From positions 5,828,001-5,892,000 of the forward strand of contig NZ_CP102770.1 of NCBI RefSeq assembly GCF_038561935.1: 64,000 nucleotides of DNA. Reading direction: 5' to 3'. Shown here one piece after another: positions 1 through 9,552 of this stretch (positions are counted from its first letter, which is position 1; every line of letters starts with the position of its first letter). The notes under the pieces were generated by a model. The model was not told the DNA's origin and did no database searches. It was given only the letters and a program-made list of their open reading frames with translations. A program made the position numbers and the translations under genes. This DNA is from Myxococcus stipitatus (GTDB lineage: Bacteria; Myxococcota; Myxococcia; Myxococcales; Myxococcaceae).

Positions 1-90
1 GAACTCCACGCCCTCCGGCGGCGTGCCCGCGAGGGCCGGCGAGGACAGCAGGGCGAAAGCGAGCGCGGCGACCAGTTGGGACTTGTTCAC
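1..90 (-). CDS. nfsH: NfsH-type outer-membrane protein, N-terminal fragment
   Basis: Only the first 30 codons lie in the window; the rest is beyond the left edge. A GTG start at 88-90 follows a GGGGAGG ribosome-binding site, and the visible residues are a classic Sec signal peptide (MNKSQLVAAL..., cleavage near ALA-GT). It sits 112 bp downstream of nfsG on the same strand. In the nfs locus of Myxococcus xanthus the last gene, nfsH, encodes a predicted outer-membrane beta-barrel; position plus signal peptide support that identity here, but the barrel itself cannot be seen. It could be another exported protein. The exported start is certain; the name is inferred from gene order. Confidence 0.6.
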   Translation of the reverse strand, partial: MNKSQLVAALAFALLSSPALAGTPPEGVEF

Positions 91-202
91 GGGACCTCCC
101 CACACGAGGCCCTCCCGGTCCAACCGGAAGCGGCGTGGGACGTTAGTGACGCCCCCTCGACACGGCAACGAGGGGTGGGAATGAAGGACGCGCGGACGTC
201 CA

Positions 203-2257
203 CTACCCCTCCCCGCCCTCGGAGCCCGCCGGCGAGAACATCCACGGATACGTCACGGCCACCACACCTCCGCCCTTGGGCTCCGGGAACTTCCAGCGGC
301 GGATGCGCGAAATCATGCACTGCTCCGCGCGGGAGTTGTTCAGCGTCGACTCCGACACGGTGGCGTCGGACACCGCGCCCGTGGGGTCGATGGTGAAGGC
401 CACCGCGACCTTGCCCGCGAGGCTGGGCTCCTTGTTCAGCTCCGACTCGTAGCAGTACTTGATCTCGTTCTGGTGGCGGCGAATCACCTTCGCGATGACG
501 TCCTTGTCCAGGCCGCCCACCACGGTCGTCTTGCCGGGGATGACCTTGGTGATGGACTTGCCGCGTCCCCCCAGGTCGATGCCACCCGTGCCGCCCGTGC
601 CGCGCCCATCACCCCGCGTGCCCAGGCCGCCGATGCCCATGGCCGTGCCACCGCCCCCCGTGCCGGAGCCGCGAGAGCCCAGGCCGCCCGCGCCCTGCGC
701 GTCACCCATGGCCGCGCCGCCCTTGAGGCCGCCCAGCATGTTGTTCAAGCCCGTGCCGAAGCCGCCCGGCCCGAACACATCCGAGGCGCCGCCCTTCAAG
801 CCCTTGAACGCGCCCAGGAGGCCGACCTTGCCCACCACCTTGCGGTCCTTCTCCTTCTTGGACTTGTCCACCATGGGCGTGCCCGGCTTGGACGGCGCGG
901 CCTCCTGCTGCTTCGCGTCCTCCTTGCCGAACTTGCCCTCCTCGTCCTTCGCCTTCGCGCCCTCTTCCATGCCGGAGAGCTGGAGCTTCTTCTGCTCGAT
1001 GCGCTTCTCGGGGGTGACGAGGAACTTCGCCACGCGCTGCTGCGACTCGAAGATGTCGTCGTGCGGCGCCATCTCCGCGCGCGGCGTCAGCATCATCGCC
1101 AGCACCACCGCCAGGCCCGTGAGCACGCAGATGCTGGCGATCTTGAAGAACGTGAAGTCCGTCTCCGCCAGCGTGCTGGTGGCGATGGCCGGCGAAGGCT
1201 TCACGTACCGGGCCACGAAGGTCAGGGTCCCGAGCGTCACCTCCACGCGGTGATGCAGGCCCACCTTGAAGACCTGCTCCGCGTCCTCGGCGGAGCCCGT
1301 GAGCTGGCCCGCGGCGCGAAGCGTGTCCTTCGGCTTCACGTGTCCGCGCTCGGTGACGATGACGCCCGAGCCCTTCGGCGCGTGCACCTCCAGCAGCTCT
1401 CCCCTGCCGACGGCCAGCACGTGCCGCGCGCCCACCGACGGCACCTGGACGTTGAAGGAGGTCTTCTTTCCGTCGCCGATGGTGACAGGGACCCCGTCCG
1501 CGAAGTGCCGCACCTGCAACAGCGTGTCACCCCACAGCATCGCCACCTGGAGCACCTTCTCCCGGGCCGTGGGCATCGCCTCGACGGGGAGCGGCTCGCG
1601 CAGCTGCGGAAGCACCACGCGGCCCGGCGCCTCGCCAACGGCGGGCCTGGACACGGAGGCGCGGACCGGCGGCGGCGGTGGAACCGCCACGGGCACCACC
1701 CCCGGCTTCACGGAGCGCTCGGTGCGAAGTCCCCCACTCGACGACGAGCCCGAGGACTCCGTGCGCGCCTGCGTGAAGACGAACTCGCCCCGCGCCGTGC
1801 TCCCCGCGGCCGAGGGGGGCGTCACCACCTGGGGCCTGGGCATGGACTCGCGAGGAGGCGGGGGTGTCCGCTGGGTCACCGAGCCTTGGAACGGCGGCCC
1901 CGAGACCTTCGCGCCCGCGGGCGCGGGACGCTCCGGCGCGGCGCTGCCGAAGAGGACCTCCACGCGCGTGCCGCCCACGCACAGCACATCCCCGGGCTTG
2001 AGTGCGGTGGGGATGACCAGCCGCTGGCCACTGATTTCCGTCCCCGCCTCGCTGCCCAGGTCGATGGCCGTCACCGAGCCATCCTTGTCCACCTTGAGCA
2101 TCACATGGAGGTTGGAGACCCGAGGGTCCTGGAGCTTCACCGCCGCCTGGGCCCCCGAGCCCACGATGACGCTGTCGCCCTCGGAGATGGTCTCCACGGT
2201 GGAGCCATCCGGGCCTGTGATTCGAAGGGTCAAGCTGTTGTTCTTCGCCGCCGCCAT
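203..2257 (-). CDS. nfsG: NfsG-like FHA / TonB-type inner-membrane protein
   Basis: 684 residues, paralogous to the gliding-motility protein GltG/PglI. Seen in order: an N-terminal FHA-like module (about 10-105) with the conserved SNLH turn but no GR motif; a Pro-rich linker; a second FHA-like module (about 235-355, with GARHVL); one membrane helix (about 366-390); a charged then Gly-rich periplasmic stretch (about 470-580); and a C-terminal AgmX/PglI domain with YCYE and the RWKFP motif. The family is thought to link cytoplasmic signals and the motor to the periplasm. The ATG at 2255-2257 was chosen over an upstream TTG because GAAGGAAGA precedes it and the FHA fold starts there. The domains are clear; nfs rather than glt rests on the contiguous A-H order. 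Confidence 0.82.
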   Translation of the reverse strand: MAAAKNNSLTLRITGPDGSTVETISEGDSVIVGSGAQAAVKLQDPRVSNLHVMLKVDKDGSVTAIDLGSEAGTEISGQRLVIPTALKPGDVLCVGGTRVEVLFGSAAPERPAPAGAKVSGPPFQGSVTQRTPPPPRESMPRPQVVTPPSAAGSTARGEFVFTQARTESSGSSSSGGLRTERSVKPGVVPVAVPPPPPVRASVSRPAVGEAPGRVVLPQLREPLPVEAMPTAREKVLQVAMLWGDTLLQVRHFADGVPVTIGDGKKTSFNVQVPSVGARHVLAVGRGELLEVHAPKGSGVIVTERGHVKPKDTLRAAGQLTGSAEDAEQVFKVGLHHRVEVTLGTLTFVARYVKPSPAIATSTLAETDFTFFKIASICVLTGLAVVLAMMLTPRAEMAPHDDIFESQQRVAKFLVTPEKRIEQKKLQLSGMEEGAKAKDEEGKFGKEDAKQQEAAPSKPGTPMVDKSKKEKDRKVVGKVGLLGAFKGLKGGASDVFGPGGFGTGLNNMLGGLKGGAAMGDAQGAGGLGSRGSGTGGGGTAMGIGGLGTRGDGRGTGGTGGIDLGGRGKSITKVIPGKTTVVGGLDKDVIAKVIRRHQNEIKYCYESELNKEPSLAGKVAVAFTIDPTGAVSDATVSESTLNNSRAEQCMISRIRRWKFPEPKGGGVVAVTYPWMFSPAGSEGGEG

Positions 2258-2309
2258 GAGGATTCTTCCTTCTTCCCTTCCACACCCGACCAACGCCTGA
2301 CCGCCACGC

Positions 2310-2600
2310 CTACAGGTTGTCGACGGACTTCTGCAGCTCCGGGTCGAAGTTCTCCCGGACCTTGATGAGGCTTTGGAAATCCGTCTTCTTGCGGTGGAGC
2401 ACGTACGAGCCTTCGGGCTTCGTCAGCTCGCCCTCGACCGCGACATCCGTGAAGTCGATGACTGTCTTCTTCTTGAAGACAGTCCGGTCCTCCTCCTGGA
2501 TGACTTTCACCGAATCCTTGGGACGCTCCGGTGTCTGCGCCATCGCCGCCGGCGCCCAGAGCAACCCCACCCCGGTCATCACCGCTGCCAGTCGTCTCAT
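2310..2600 (-). CDS. nfsF: NfsF-like small periplasmic protein
   Basis: 96 residues with a signal peptide (MRRLAAVMTG..., cleavage after AMA-Q) and a short Lys/Glu-rich mature part that includes KKKTVIDFTDV and ends SVDNL. The ATG at 2598-2600 has a strong AGGAGG five bases upstream; longer in-frame starts lack this. It lies between the nfsE and nfsG homologues, which is the position of nfsF/gltF. Known GltF/NfsF proteins are small periplasmic components of the Glt/Nfs envelope complexes with no known enzymatic activity. The KTVIDF segment resembles a motif found in AgmX/PglI-type partners, but that is only an impression. Identity is mainly from synteny and size. Confidence 0.72.
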   Translation of the reverse strand: MRRLAAVMTGVGLLWAPAAMAQTPERPKDSVKVIQEEDRTVFKKKTVIDFTDVAVEGELTKPEGSYVLHRKKTDFQSLIKVRENFDPELQKSVDNL

Positions 2601-2729
2601 CTCCGCCTCCTGTTGCATGGGGCGGTCCAAATCCAAGTCCCCGATTCCCACGGACCTGGCTTGTCGCCCTCTCGACAGGGGCATGGCGGGTGAAAAAACT
2701 TCTCCCCTGCCCCTGTCACGATTCCTGTC

Positions 2730-4196
2730 CTACTTCGACGGAGAGGGACTCTCTCCGCCCGCCTCCGGAGTGGCCGGAGCGCTCTCCTCCGCCGGCTCGG
2801 GAGCGGCCTCGGACGGGTTCTCCGGCGCAGGCTCGGGAGCGTTCGCGTCCTGGGGCAGCTGGTTCAGCATGGAGCCCGCGCCCCCCGTGGCCGCCTCCTG
2901 CTTGTCCTCGGCGCCGTCCTTCTTCGCGTCTCCCTCGGGGCTCGCCACCGCCGCCGCCGCGTTGGCGGGCGGAGTCTTGAGCATGTTCTGGAGCCCTTGG
3001 ACCTTGGCGGTGATCAGCTGCTTGTCCTGCTCGGTCGTGGACTGCATGGCCTTGCAGCGGTCGAGGAAGGCGATGGCCCGCTCCCAGCCCGAGCGCTCCG
3101 AGGCGAAGGCCCAGCCCGCGCCACACACCGCCTCCGGGAGGTTGTCTCGCGTGGCGAGCACCTTCTCGAAGGCCTCTCCCGCCGCGAGCCCCTTCTTGGG
3201 GTCGCGCCCCTTCTGTCCATCCAGCGCCCACGCGAGCGAGAGCCGGGCCTCCAGCGAGTCCGGCTCGAGCTCCAGCGCGCGGGTGAAGGCACGCTCCGCG
3301 CCCGCGTAGTCGCGATAGCGCAGCGCCAGCGCTCCGAGGTTGAGATAGCCCGGGCTGTATTTGTCATCCAGTGACACGGCCTTCTGGAACTGCGCGAGCG
3401 CGCGTGAGCGCTCATCCAGCTTCAGGTAGACCATGCCCAGCAGGTTGTAGAGCGACGGGTCCTTCTCCGCCTGCTTGCGCGCGGTGCCCGCGAGCAGCTC
3501 CGCCAGCCGGTACTTCTCCCGCGCATACGCGACATAGGCCAGGTTCTTGTACGCGCCCGGGTTGTCCTTGTTCCGCTCGAGCACCCGGCGCGCGGTGGCC
3601 TCGGACTCGTCGAGCTTCCCTATCTGCCGATACGTCGCCGACAAGCCATTGAGCAGCAAGGCATCGTGTGAGTGCCCGGGTGCCTTCAGGGCCTTCTCGA
3701 AGAGGACGATGGCCGCATCTGCGCGCTCCTGCTTGCGATACACCGCCGCCAGGTTGAGCACCGAGGACGTGTGCGACGGGTCTCGCTGGAGCACCTGCTC
3801 GTAGGCGCCGCGCGCATCGTCCACGCGGCCCTGCCGCTCGGCGATGAGGCCCAGGTTGAAGCGCGCGTTGAGGCTGCCTGGCGCCTTCGCCAGCACCATC
3901 TCGAAGCCATGGCGCGCGCCGTTCAGGTTCCCCGCCTCGAAGGCCTTGATGGCGGCGGCGAACTCCTCGGAGGCCGTGAGGTCCTTCGGTGGCGGAGGCT
4001 GCGGTGCCACCGCCGCGGGGGGAGGCGGCGCCGCCGGCGGGGCCTTCGCGTGCGTCGCGTCGGGCTTCGGCGTGGGGGCCGTCGCACACGCGGCCATGAA
4101 GGCCGCCGAGCCCACGAGGAGCGAGCGCCAGTACCCGAGGAAGGGCCTCGTCACCGGACGCACCTTCGTCTTGCCATGAATGCGGAGCCAGCTCAT
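2730..4196 (-). CDS. nfsE: NfsE-like TPR lipoprotein
   Basis: 488 residues, homologous in layout to GltE/AglT. A basic N-terminus leads to a hydrophobic helix ending in a lipobox-like MAAC, so lipidation is predicted. A Pro/Ala-rich spacer follows, then about seven tetratricopeptide repeats (roughly residues 75-375, for example ARFNLGLIAERQG and PGYLNLGALALR), and a low-complexity Pro/Glu/Ala tail. TPR lipoproteins of this family are placed at the outer membrane as scaffold parts of the Glt/Nfs complexes. The start ATG overlaps the nfsD stop by four bases (ATGA), indicating translational coupling. The product type is certain; membrane placement follows family knowledge. Confidence 0.83.
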   Translation of the reverse strand: MSWLRIHGKTKVRPVTRPFLGYWRSLLVGSAAFMAACATAPTPKPDATHAKAPPAAPPPPAAVAPQPPPPKDLTASEEFAAAIKAFEAGNLNGARHGFEMVLAKAPGSLNARFNLGLIAERQGRVDDARGAYEQVLQRDPSHTSSVLNLAAVYRKQERADAAIVLFEKALKAPGHSHDALLLNGLSATYRQIGKLDESEATARRVLERNKDNPGAYKNLAYVAYAREKYRLAELLAGTARKQAEKDPSLYNLLGMVYLKLDERSRALAQFQKAVSLDDKYSPGYLNLGALALRYRDYAGAERAFTRALELEPDSLEARLSLAWALDGQKGRDPKKGLAAGEAFEKVLATRDNLPEAVCGAGWAFASERSGWERAIAFLDRCKAMQSTTEQDKQLITAKVQGLQNMLKTPPANAAAAVASPEGDAKKDGAEDKQEAATGGAGSMLNQLPQDANAPEPAPENPSEAAPEPAEESAPATPEAGGESPSPSK

Positions 4197-7100
4197 GGCC
4201 GCGCCTCCTTCGCCTCGGCGGTGGGTGCCTGGGTCCTCTCCTCGGGGGCGGGAGGCTTCGGTGTGCCCTCACGCGTCCCCGAGGGTGCCGCGGGCGCTTG
4301 CGGCGTCGAGTGAGGAACCGGCGTGGCGGCCGCCGCCGTCGCGTCTCCGGGCTCACGCGCGAGCTCCGCCAGGGCCAGGGCATCGCTGGCGCGGAAGTCG
4401 ACCTGCTTCACCTGGGCGTAGGTCCCGGGATGGAAGCGGTTCACCTGCTCCTGCGCGGCCAGCGTCCAGGGGCTGTAGATGCCCAGCTCGTAGGCCTTCT
4501 CGAGCGCCTTCTCCAGCGCCTCGTTGGCCTTGTCCTCCAGGGGCAGCGCCAGGTTCTCCAGCTCCCCGCGGTACATCCCGAGCTGCTCCTCGTCGAGCCC
4601 CGTCGGGTCCGGCGAGTCCATGATGTTGCGAGCGAAGTCGGCATACGCGAGGCCGATGCGCGTCAGCGACGCGATGCCCCACTCGCCCGAGCCCGTGGCG
4701 AGCACCGCGAGGTACTCCTTCTCCACGCGCTGGATTTCGCGCTGCTTCGCGGCCAGGTCCCTGCGGATGGTGCTCACGCGGGAGAAGCGGATGTCCGCGT
4801 ACCGCTTCCACGCGGGCTCCAGCGCCAGGAAGCGCGCGTGGGCATAGGCGTTGAGCATCGTGTCGTCCTTGCGCGCGGCCTCCGGCAACCGGCTCCAGGA
4901 GCGGACCAGCTCGCCCTGGAGCTGCTCCTGCTCACGTGCGTTCTTGAGGTTCTGCCACGCGAGCAGCTCGTGGTAGCGCGCCAGGTAGAGCTGCGAGGGC
5001 GTGGTGCGGGAGTCCCGGCCAAAGCTCTCCGCGAAGGCGCCGAACGCCCGCGCCGCCTCGCTCCACTTGCGCTCCTTCTCCCAGACGAGCGCCGCCGACC
5101 AGGCCACCTGCGGCACGTCCTTGCGCTCGCGGAACCGAGACACATAGGCGCTGTAGGCGGCCACCGCCTTCTGGGCCTCGCCCGCGCCCTCCCACCACAC
5201 GCCCGCGTTGAACTGGGCATCCGCCACCCAGGCGCTCGCTTCGTCCACCAGCAGCTTGCGCTCGGCGGCCAGCTGTCCGTTGCGCGCGGCGGCGTCCTCG
5301 TCCGTCCCCGGGGCCTCGCTCTTCTTCGGCGCGGGCTTCGCTCGGGCGCCCTTGCGCTTCTTGCCTTCCGACTCCCGCGCGCTGATGGCGGCGTCGTACG
5401 CGGAGATGAACGACTCCGCCATGAAGGCGGCCTTGCGGTAGTCGGCGACCTTCTCGTAGAGGCCCGCCAGCGTGTAGCGCACCTTCAGGTCGAACGGGGT
5501 GCGTGGGTACTCGGCGAGGACGCGCTCACCGGCCTCGATGCCCCGGTCCAGCTCGCCCGTCTCCTGGGCGATGGACATGGCGTACGTGAGCGCCCGGTCC
5601 GCGTTCTCCGACTTGGGGAACTCCTTGACGAACTTGAGGAACTCCTCCGCCGCCTTCTTCGGGTTCTTCTCCTGCTTGTAGACGACCTCGTCCACCCACT
5701 TGTAGTGGCTGCCCTCCACCACGCGCGCCACGCGGGCCGCGAACTCGGAGCCGGGCTTGGACAGCTTCTTGTTCTCGAGGAACCGCCGCGACAGCGTGGA
5801 GAGCTCCAGCCACTCCTGCCGGCTCTCCAGCACGTACATCGTGAGGTCCGCCGCGTCGCGCGAGCGCCGCTCCTCCGGGAACTTGTCGATGATTTCGCCG
5901 AAGCGGTGCGCCGCGTCCACGAAGTGGGCCCGGTCGTAGAGGATGACGGCCGCCTGGTAGCGCAGGTCGATTTCGTCCTGCGTGTCCGGGTAGAGCTTCA
6001 CGAAGGTGTCGCACGCGGACACCAGTCGCTCCTCGAAGCGGGTGAGCTGCTCGGCCTCGCGCTGCTTCGCGTCGCGCTTGACGATCTTCTGCCGCGCGAC
6101 GTCGCCCTTGTCCTTCTTCTCGTCGACCTTCTGTCCGTCCTTCAGGTCGCTCCGCGCGAGCTGGCCGCGCTCGATCTTCACCAGCTTGTCGTAGGCGAGG
6201 ATGGCGTTGTACGCGGCGCTCTTGCGGTAGCTCTCGTTGGAGACCTCTCGCGCCGAGTCACGGTCCGGAATCTTGAAGGCGACGACGGCGTCGTACTCGG
6301 CGGCCGCGGCCTCCCACTCCTCCAGGGCCCAGAGAATCTCCGCGTAGAAGAAGCGGAGGTTGAAGGCGGAGTCCGCGACGAAGTCGGGATTGGCGTTGGA
6401 CGCGAACGCCTCCACGTATTGTTTGTAGATGTCTCGCGCGAGCCGGTAGGTCTCCACCTGGCGCGTCTTCTGCGCCTCCTGGTGGTACTCCGTCACCATC
6501 ACCCGCATCGCCTCTTCGGTGACGTTGAAGGCGTTGCGCAGCACGGTGGCCTTGCCCTCGTTGGCCTTCCACCACTCGCCACCGGGGCTGTAGAGGTCCA
6601 CCATCCGCTTCATCTCCTTGCGGACCTGCTGACGCTGACGCAGGCCCTCGAAGGCGCGGACGATGGCTTGTTGGTACTCGGGCGCGCTGGCGCCCATCGC
6701 GTCGCCGTCGATGAGCGTGCGGTACAGGAGGATGGCGCTGTCGAAGTGGCCCGCGTCGACCAGGCCCGCCGCCGTCTTCGCGATGAGCCGCCCCTGCCGC
6801 GCCGCGGGTGCCTTCTCGCGGAAGTACGCGATGGCCTGCTTGGGCTGGTCGAGCTGGACGTAGAAGACCGTCAGGTCGTTGAGCGCCTCGGTGCGGAGGT
6901 CGCCGAGCTCCGGCTGCTTCGCGGCGTAGTCCACCACCTCGTGCAGCTTCTGGAGGCCCGCGTCGTAGTCGCCGGTGTTGTAGTCACACCAGGACAGCTT
7001 GTAGACGGCGTAGCCATAGATTTTCGGCACCTTCGAGTCGCGCGCCTTCTCGTAGTTGGCCTTCGCGGGGATGAGCTTGTTCGACTCGAAGTAGTGGTTG

Positions 7101-7858
7101 CCGAGCTGGATGTAGGCGTCCGGCACGAACTGCGAGCGGGGAAACTCCTGGATGAGCTCCTCGTAGCGGGCCACGGCCTCCTCGCGCCGGCCCAGCTCGT
7201 AGAGGTTGTAGCCCATGGAGAAGAGGACTTCGTCGCGCTGCGGATAGTTCGGATAGGCCTTCAGGATGTCCGCGTAGATGGCCATGGTCTCCGTGCGGAA
7301 CCGCTCGCTGTCGCGATGGTCCTGCTTGGGAGCCTCGGCCTTCTCGCCGCGGGCCACGGCCTCGTCGTACTTCTTCTCCGCCGCGAGGAAGCGGTCCATC
7401 TCCAGTTGGTAGAGGTACTTGGATTTCTCCCAGTACAGCTCCGACAGCCGGTAGAGCATCTCCGCCTTCTGCGGGTTGCCATCCTGGAGCTTGGGGATGA
7501 GGCGCTTGAAGGCCTCGATGGCCTCGTCGCGCTTCTTGTCCGCCAGCGCGTTCTTCCTCGAGTCCGCGATGCGGGGAACGTCCGCGAACTTCGCGGTGGC
7601 GGGCTTCACGCGCGCGGGCCCCCGCCGCACGTCTTCCGGGGCGACGCCGGGCGGCGGCGGTGTCTTCGCCTCCGCCTTCTTCGCCTGTGCTGCTCCCTTT
7701 CGTCCGCCCTTCTCCGCCGCACCCGAGGCCTTCGACGTCGACGCCGCTGCGGGCTTCTTCACCGCCTTGCGCGCGGGCGCTTCCGCCGCCTCTCCTACCC
7801 CGCTGGCCGCGAGCGCCACGCCCACCGCCAGCGCACCGAAACGAAGCACCACCTTCAT
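4193..7858 (-). CDS. nfsD: NfsD-like giant TPR periplasmic protein
   Basis: 1221 residues, close to the size of GltD/AgmU, the periplasmic TPR scaffold of gliding motility. The signal peptide (MKVVLRFGALAVGVALAASG) is followed by a Lys/Ala-rich segment, then helical TPR-like repeats along nearly the whole length (AEMLYRLSELYWEKSKY, DEVLFSMGYNLYELGRREEAV, PDAYIQLGNHYFESN). The tail is Pro/Thr/Ala-rich. The ATG at 7856-7858 was preferred because the signal peptide begins there and a GGCGGGGG stretch precedes it; the longer frame adds 11 unlikely residues. The gene is 121 bp downstream of nfsC and overlaps nfsE by four bases. A protein-protein scaffold role in the periplasm is inferred from the family. 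Confidence 0.85.
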   Translation of the reverse strand: MKVVLRFGALAVGVALAASGVGEAAEAPARKAVKKPAAASTSKASGAAEKGGRKGAAQAKKAEAKTPPPPGVAPEDVRRGPARVKPATAKFADVPRIADSRKNALADKKRDEAIEAFKRLIPKLQDGNPQKAEMLYRLSELYWEKSKYLYQLEMDRFLAAEKKYDEAVARGEKAEAPKQDHRDSERFRTETMAIYADILKAYPNYPQRDEVLFSMGYNLYELGRREEAVARYEELIQEFPRSQFVPDAYIQLGNHYFESNKLIPAKANYEKARDSKVPKIYGYAVYKLSWCDYNTGDYDAGLQKLHEVVDYAAKQPELGDLRTEALNDLTVFYVQLDQPKQAIAYFREKAPAARQGRLIAKTAAGLVDAGHFDSAILLYRTLIDGDAMGASAPEYQQAIVRAFEGLRQRQQVRKEMKRMVDLYSPGGEWWKANEGKATVLRNAFNVTEEAMRVMVTEYHQEAQKTRQVETYRLARDIYKQYVEAFASNANPDFVADSAFNLRFFYAEILWALEEWEAAAAEYDAVVAFKIPDRDSAREVSNESYRKSAAYNAILAYDKLVKIERGQLARSDLKDGQKVDEKKDKGDVARQKIVKRDAKQREAEQLTRFEERLVSACDTFVKLYPDTQDEIDLRYQAAVILYDRAHFVDAAHRFGEIIDKFPEERRSRDAADLTMYVLESRQEWLELSTLSRRFLENKKLSKPGSEFAARVARVVEGSHYKWVDEVVYKQEKNPKKAAEEFLKFVKEFPKSENADRALTYAMSIAQETGELDRGIEAGERVLAEYPRTPFDLKVRYTLAGLYEKVADYRKAAFMAESFISAYDAAISARESEGKKRKGARAKPAPKKSEAPGTDEDAAARNGQLAAERKLLVDEASAWVADAQFNAGVWWEGAGEAQKAVAAYSAYVSRFRERKDVPQVAWSAALVWEKERKWSEAARAFGAFAESFGRDSRTTPSQLYLARYHELLAWQNLKNAREQEQLQGELVRSWSRLPEAARKDDTMLNAYAHARFLALEPAWKRYADIRFSRVSTIRRDLAAKQREIQRVEKEYLAVLATGSGEWGIASLTRIGLAYADFARNIMDSPDPTGLDEEQLGMYRGELENLALPLEDKANEALEKALEKAYELGIYSPWTLAAQEQVNRFHPGTYAQVKQVDFRASDALALAELAREPGDATAAAATPVPHSTPQAPAAPSGTREGTPKPPAPEERTQAPTAEAKEARP

Positions 7859-7979
7859 GCCAGCCCCCGCCTGTGAAGCCGCCCCGACCACCGCACCACC
7901 GTCCGCCCGGCGACAAGGGACGAACGAAAGTAGACGCGCACTTCCTCATTGAGAAGTGGCGCGCCTCCCGCCCACGGCA

Positions 7980-9521
7980 TCAATGCGTCTGGGTTTCCGG
8001 CGTCTTCGCCGGACAGCCGCGCTTCAGCGTGTATTGGTAGTAACCAATCTCGTCGATCCAGAACTCACCCTGGAACTTCCAGTAGTTCCATGCAGGCCCC
8101 GGCATCTTGGGGCGATAGAGCGACTGACGCGTGAGCAAGGCCTTCTGGTCCACCCCCGCCTGCAACAAGTCCTTCTCATCCAGCGCCGTCTGCACCCGGA
8201 TGATCTCCGCCTGGTCGGAGAACGTCCGCAGGTTGTCCACCGCCTCGCGCATGCGGCTGCGCGCCAGCGTCCCACCGACTTGAAGCAGCGTGCCGCGCAC
8301 GTCCTCCAGCGCGGCCACCGTCTGCTTCGCCAGCGCCGTGCCGCGCCAGGGCCCCGTGCGCAGGGTCTGCTTCTCCTCGTCCAGCCGCGCGAGCACCCGC
8401 ATCACCTCGCGGATGCGCTCGTTGTTGCGCATCCACAGGTACACCGGGCGCGGCAGCCCCTTGTTCTCCGAGGCGACCAGGTTGAACGCCTGCACCAGGT
8501 CTCCGTCCTCGGCGGCGAAGGGCTCCAGCTGCTTCGCCATGGGGCCATACAGCGCATCGAAGGCCGCCAGCGTCGTCTTCACCTCGTCGTAGAGGCACGA
8601 GTAGTAATAGACGGTCGACTTGAGGATCCACGACTCGGGCTGGAAGGCCCCCGCGAACTGCGGCGCATGCAGCGCCTGGAGGCTGCCCAGGCTTCCGCCG
8701 AAGTCCTCGTTCTGGAAGCGCGCGAAGCCGTTCTCGAAGAGGGCCTGGTCCCAGTAGCGCGTGTAGCGAGGCACCTGCTCGTACGCCGCGGACGCCTCCG
8801 CGTATTCGCCCCGCCGGTAGTGCAGCCGCCCCAGGCCGATGAGCGCCAGGTGCTGCGTCGCGCGGAGCTCCACCTGCGGCTCCGTCCCGGACAGCGCGAC
8901 GTTGAACGCGGCGAGCGCCTCCTTGTCCAGCGCGTCGCCTTCACCCGGGCGCCCCGGGAAGCGAGGATCCGCCAGCACCACGCCCAGCAGGTAGCGCGCC
9001 TTCGAGTAGACGCGGCTGTCCTTCGGCACCGCCTCCAGCAGCGTCCGCGCCTCCTCGAAGCGCATGCGGCGCTGGCTCACCGTGCCCACCAGGTAGTTGA
9101 TGCGCGCGAGCACCTCCTTGGGCAGCGTCACCCACTGGTCCCTCACCTCATCCGAGTACGCCTGGTTGAGGATGCTGGGGATGAGGTTCTGCTCGTCGAG
9201 CTGCTGCTGCATGTCCACCAGCCCCTCCACGCCCTTGAGGTACGAGGGGTGCGAGGGCCCGGCGTTGACGATGGCCGCGTAGGAGATGAAGGCCGACACC
9301 AGCAGGCCCTGCTTCGCGAGCGACTGGGCCAGGAAGTACTCGGCCTTGCCGCGCACCTGCGCGTCGCCGCCGGACTCCGAGGCCTGGAAGAAGAGCGGCG
9401 CGGCGGTGTCGAAGTCCCCCGCGTTGAAGGCGGCCAACGCGCGGTTGTAGCCACCGGAGTCCTGCTGCGCGGCCGCCGCCAGCGGCGCCAGGACCACAAG
9501 GAGTCGAAGCAGTTGGTTCAT
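7980..9521 (-). CDS. nfsC: NfsC-like TPR periplasmic protein
   Basis: About 513 residues with a signal peptide (MNQLLRLLVVLAPLAAAAQ) and a mostly helical mature part containing TPR-like repeats (RGKAEYFLAQSLAKQG, RALAAFNAGDFDTAAPLF, LGRLHYRRGEYAEASAAYEQ). An in-frame ATG 18 bases upstream (9537-9539) also precedes the signal peptide, so the start is uncertain by six residues; the inner ATG has GAGGG eleven bases ahead. It matches the third gene of the nfs/gltA-C arrangement (two barrels, then a TPR protein). Known GltC/NfsC proteins are periplasmic partners of the outer-membrane barrels. The C-terminus has a paired-aromatic region (YWKF, GYYQYTL) that may be a separate small domain. Confidence 0.78.
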   Translation of the reverse strand: MNQLLRLLVVLAPLAAAAQQDSGGYNRALAAFNAGDFDTAAPLFFQASESGGDAQVRGKAEYFLAQSLAKQGLLVSAFISYAAIVNAGPSHPSYLKGVEGLVDMQQQLDEQNLIPSILNQAYSDEVRDQWVTLPKEVLARINYLVGTVSQRRMRFEEARTLLEAVPKDSRVYSKARYLLGVVLADPRFPGRPGEGDALDKEALAAFNVALSGTEPQVELRATQHLALIGLGRLHYRRGEYAEASAAYEQVPRYTRYWDQALFENGFARFQNEDFGGSLGSLQALHAPQFAGAFQPESWILKSTVYYYSCLYDEVKTTLAAFDALYGPMAKQLEPFAAEDGDLVQAFNLVASENKGLPRPVYLWMRNNERIREVMRVLARLDEEKQTLRTGPWRGTALAKQTVAALEDVRGTLLQVGGTLARSRMREAVDNLRTFSDQAEIIRVQTALDEKDLLQAGVDQKALLTRQSLYRPKMPGPAWNYWKFQGEFWIDEIGYYQYTLKRGCPAKTPETQTH

Positions 9522-9552
9522 GGCGAATCGTGCCCTCATGACGCGCTCACGC

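Noticed and set aside
473..2365. 630-residue plus-strand frame opposite nfsG
   Set aside because: Low-complexity Arg/His/Leu product; nfsG has clear FHA and AgmX/PglI domains.
4298..7876. 1192-residue open frame on the plus strand opposite the nfsD homologue
   Set aside because: Arg/Leu/Val/His-rich shadow typical of GC-rich DNA; the minus-strand frame has a signal peptide, TPR repeats and operon coupling.
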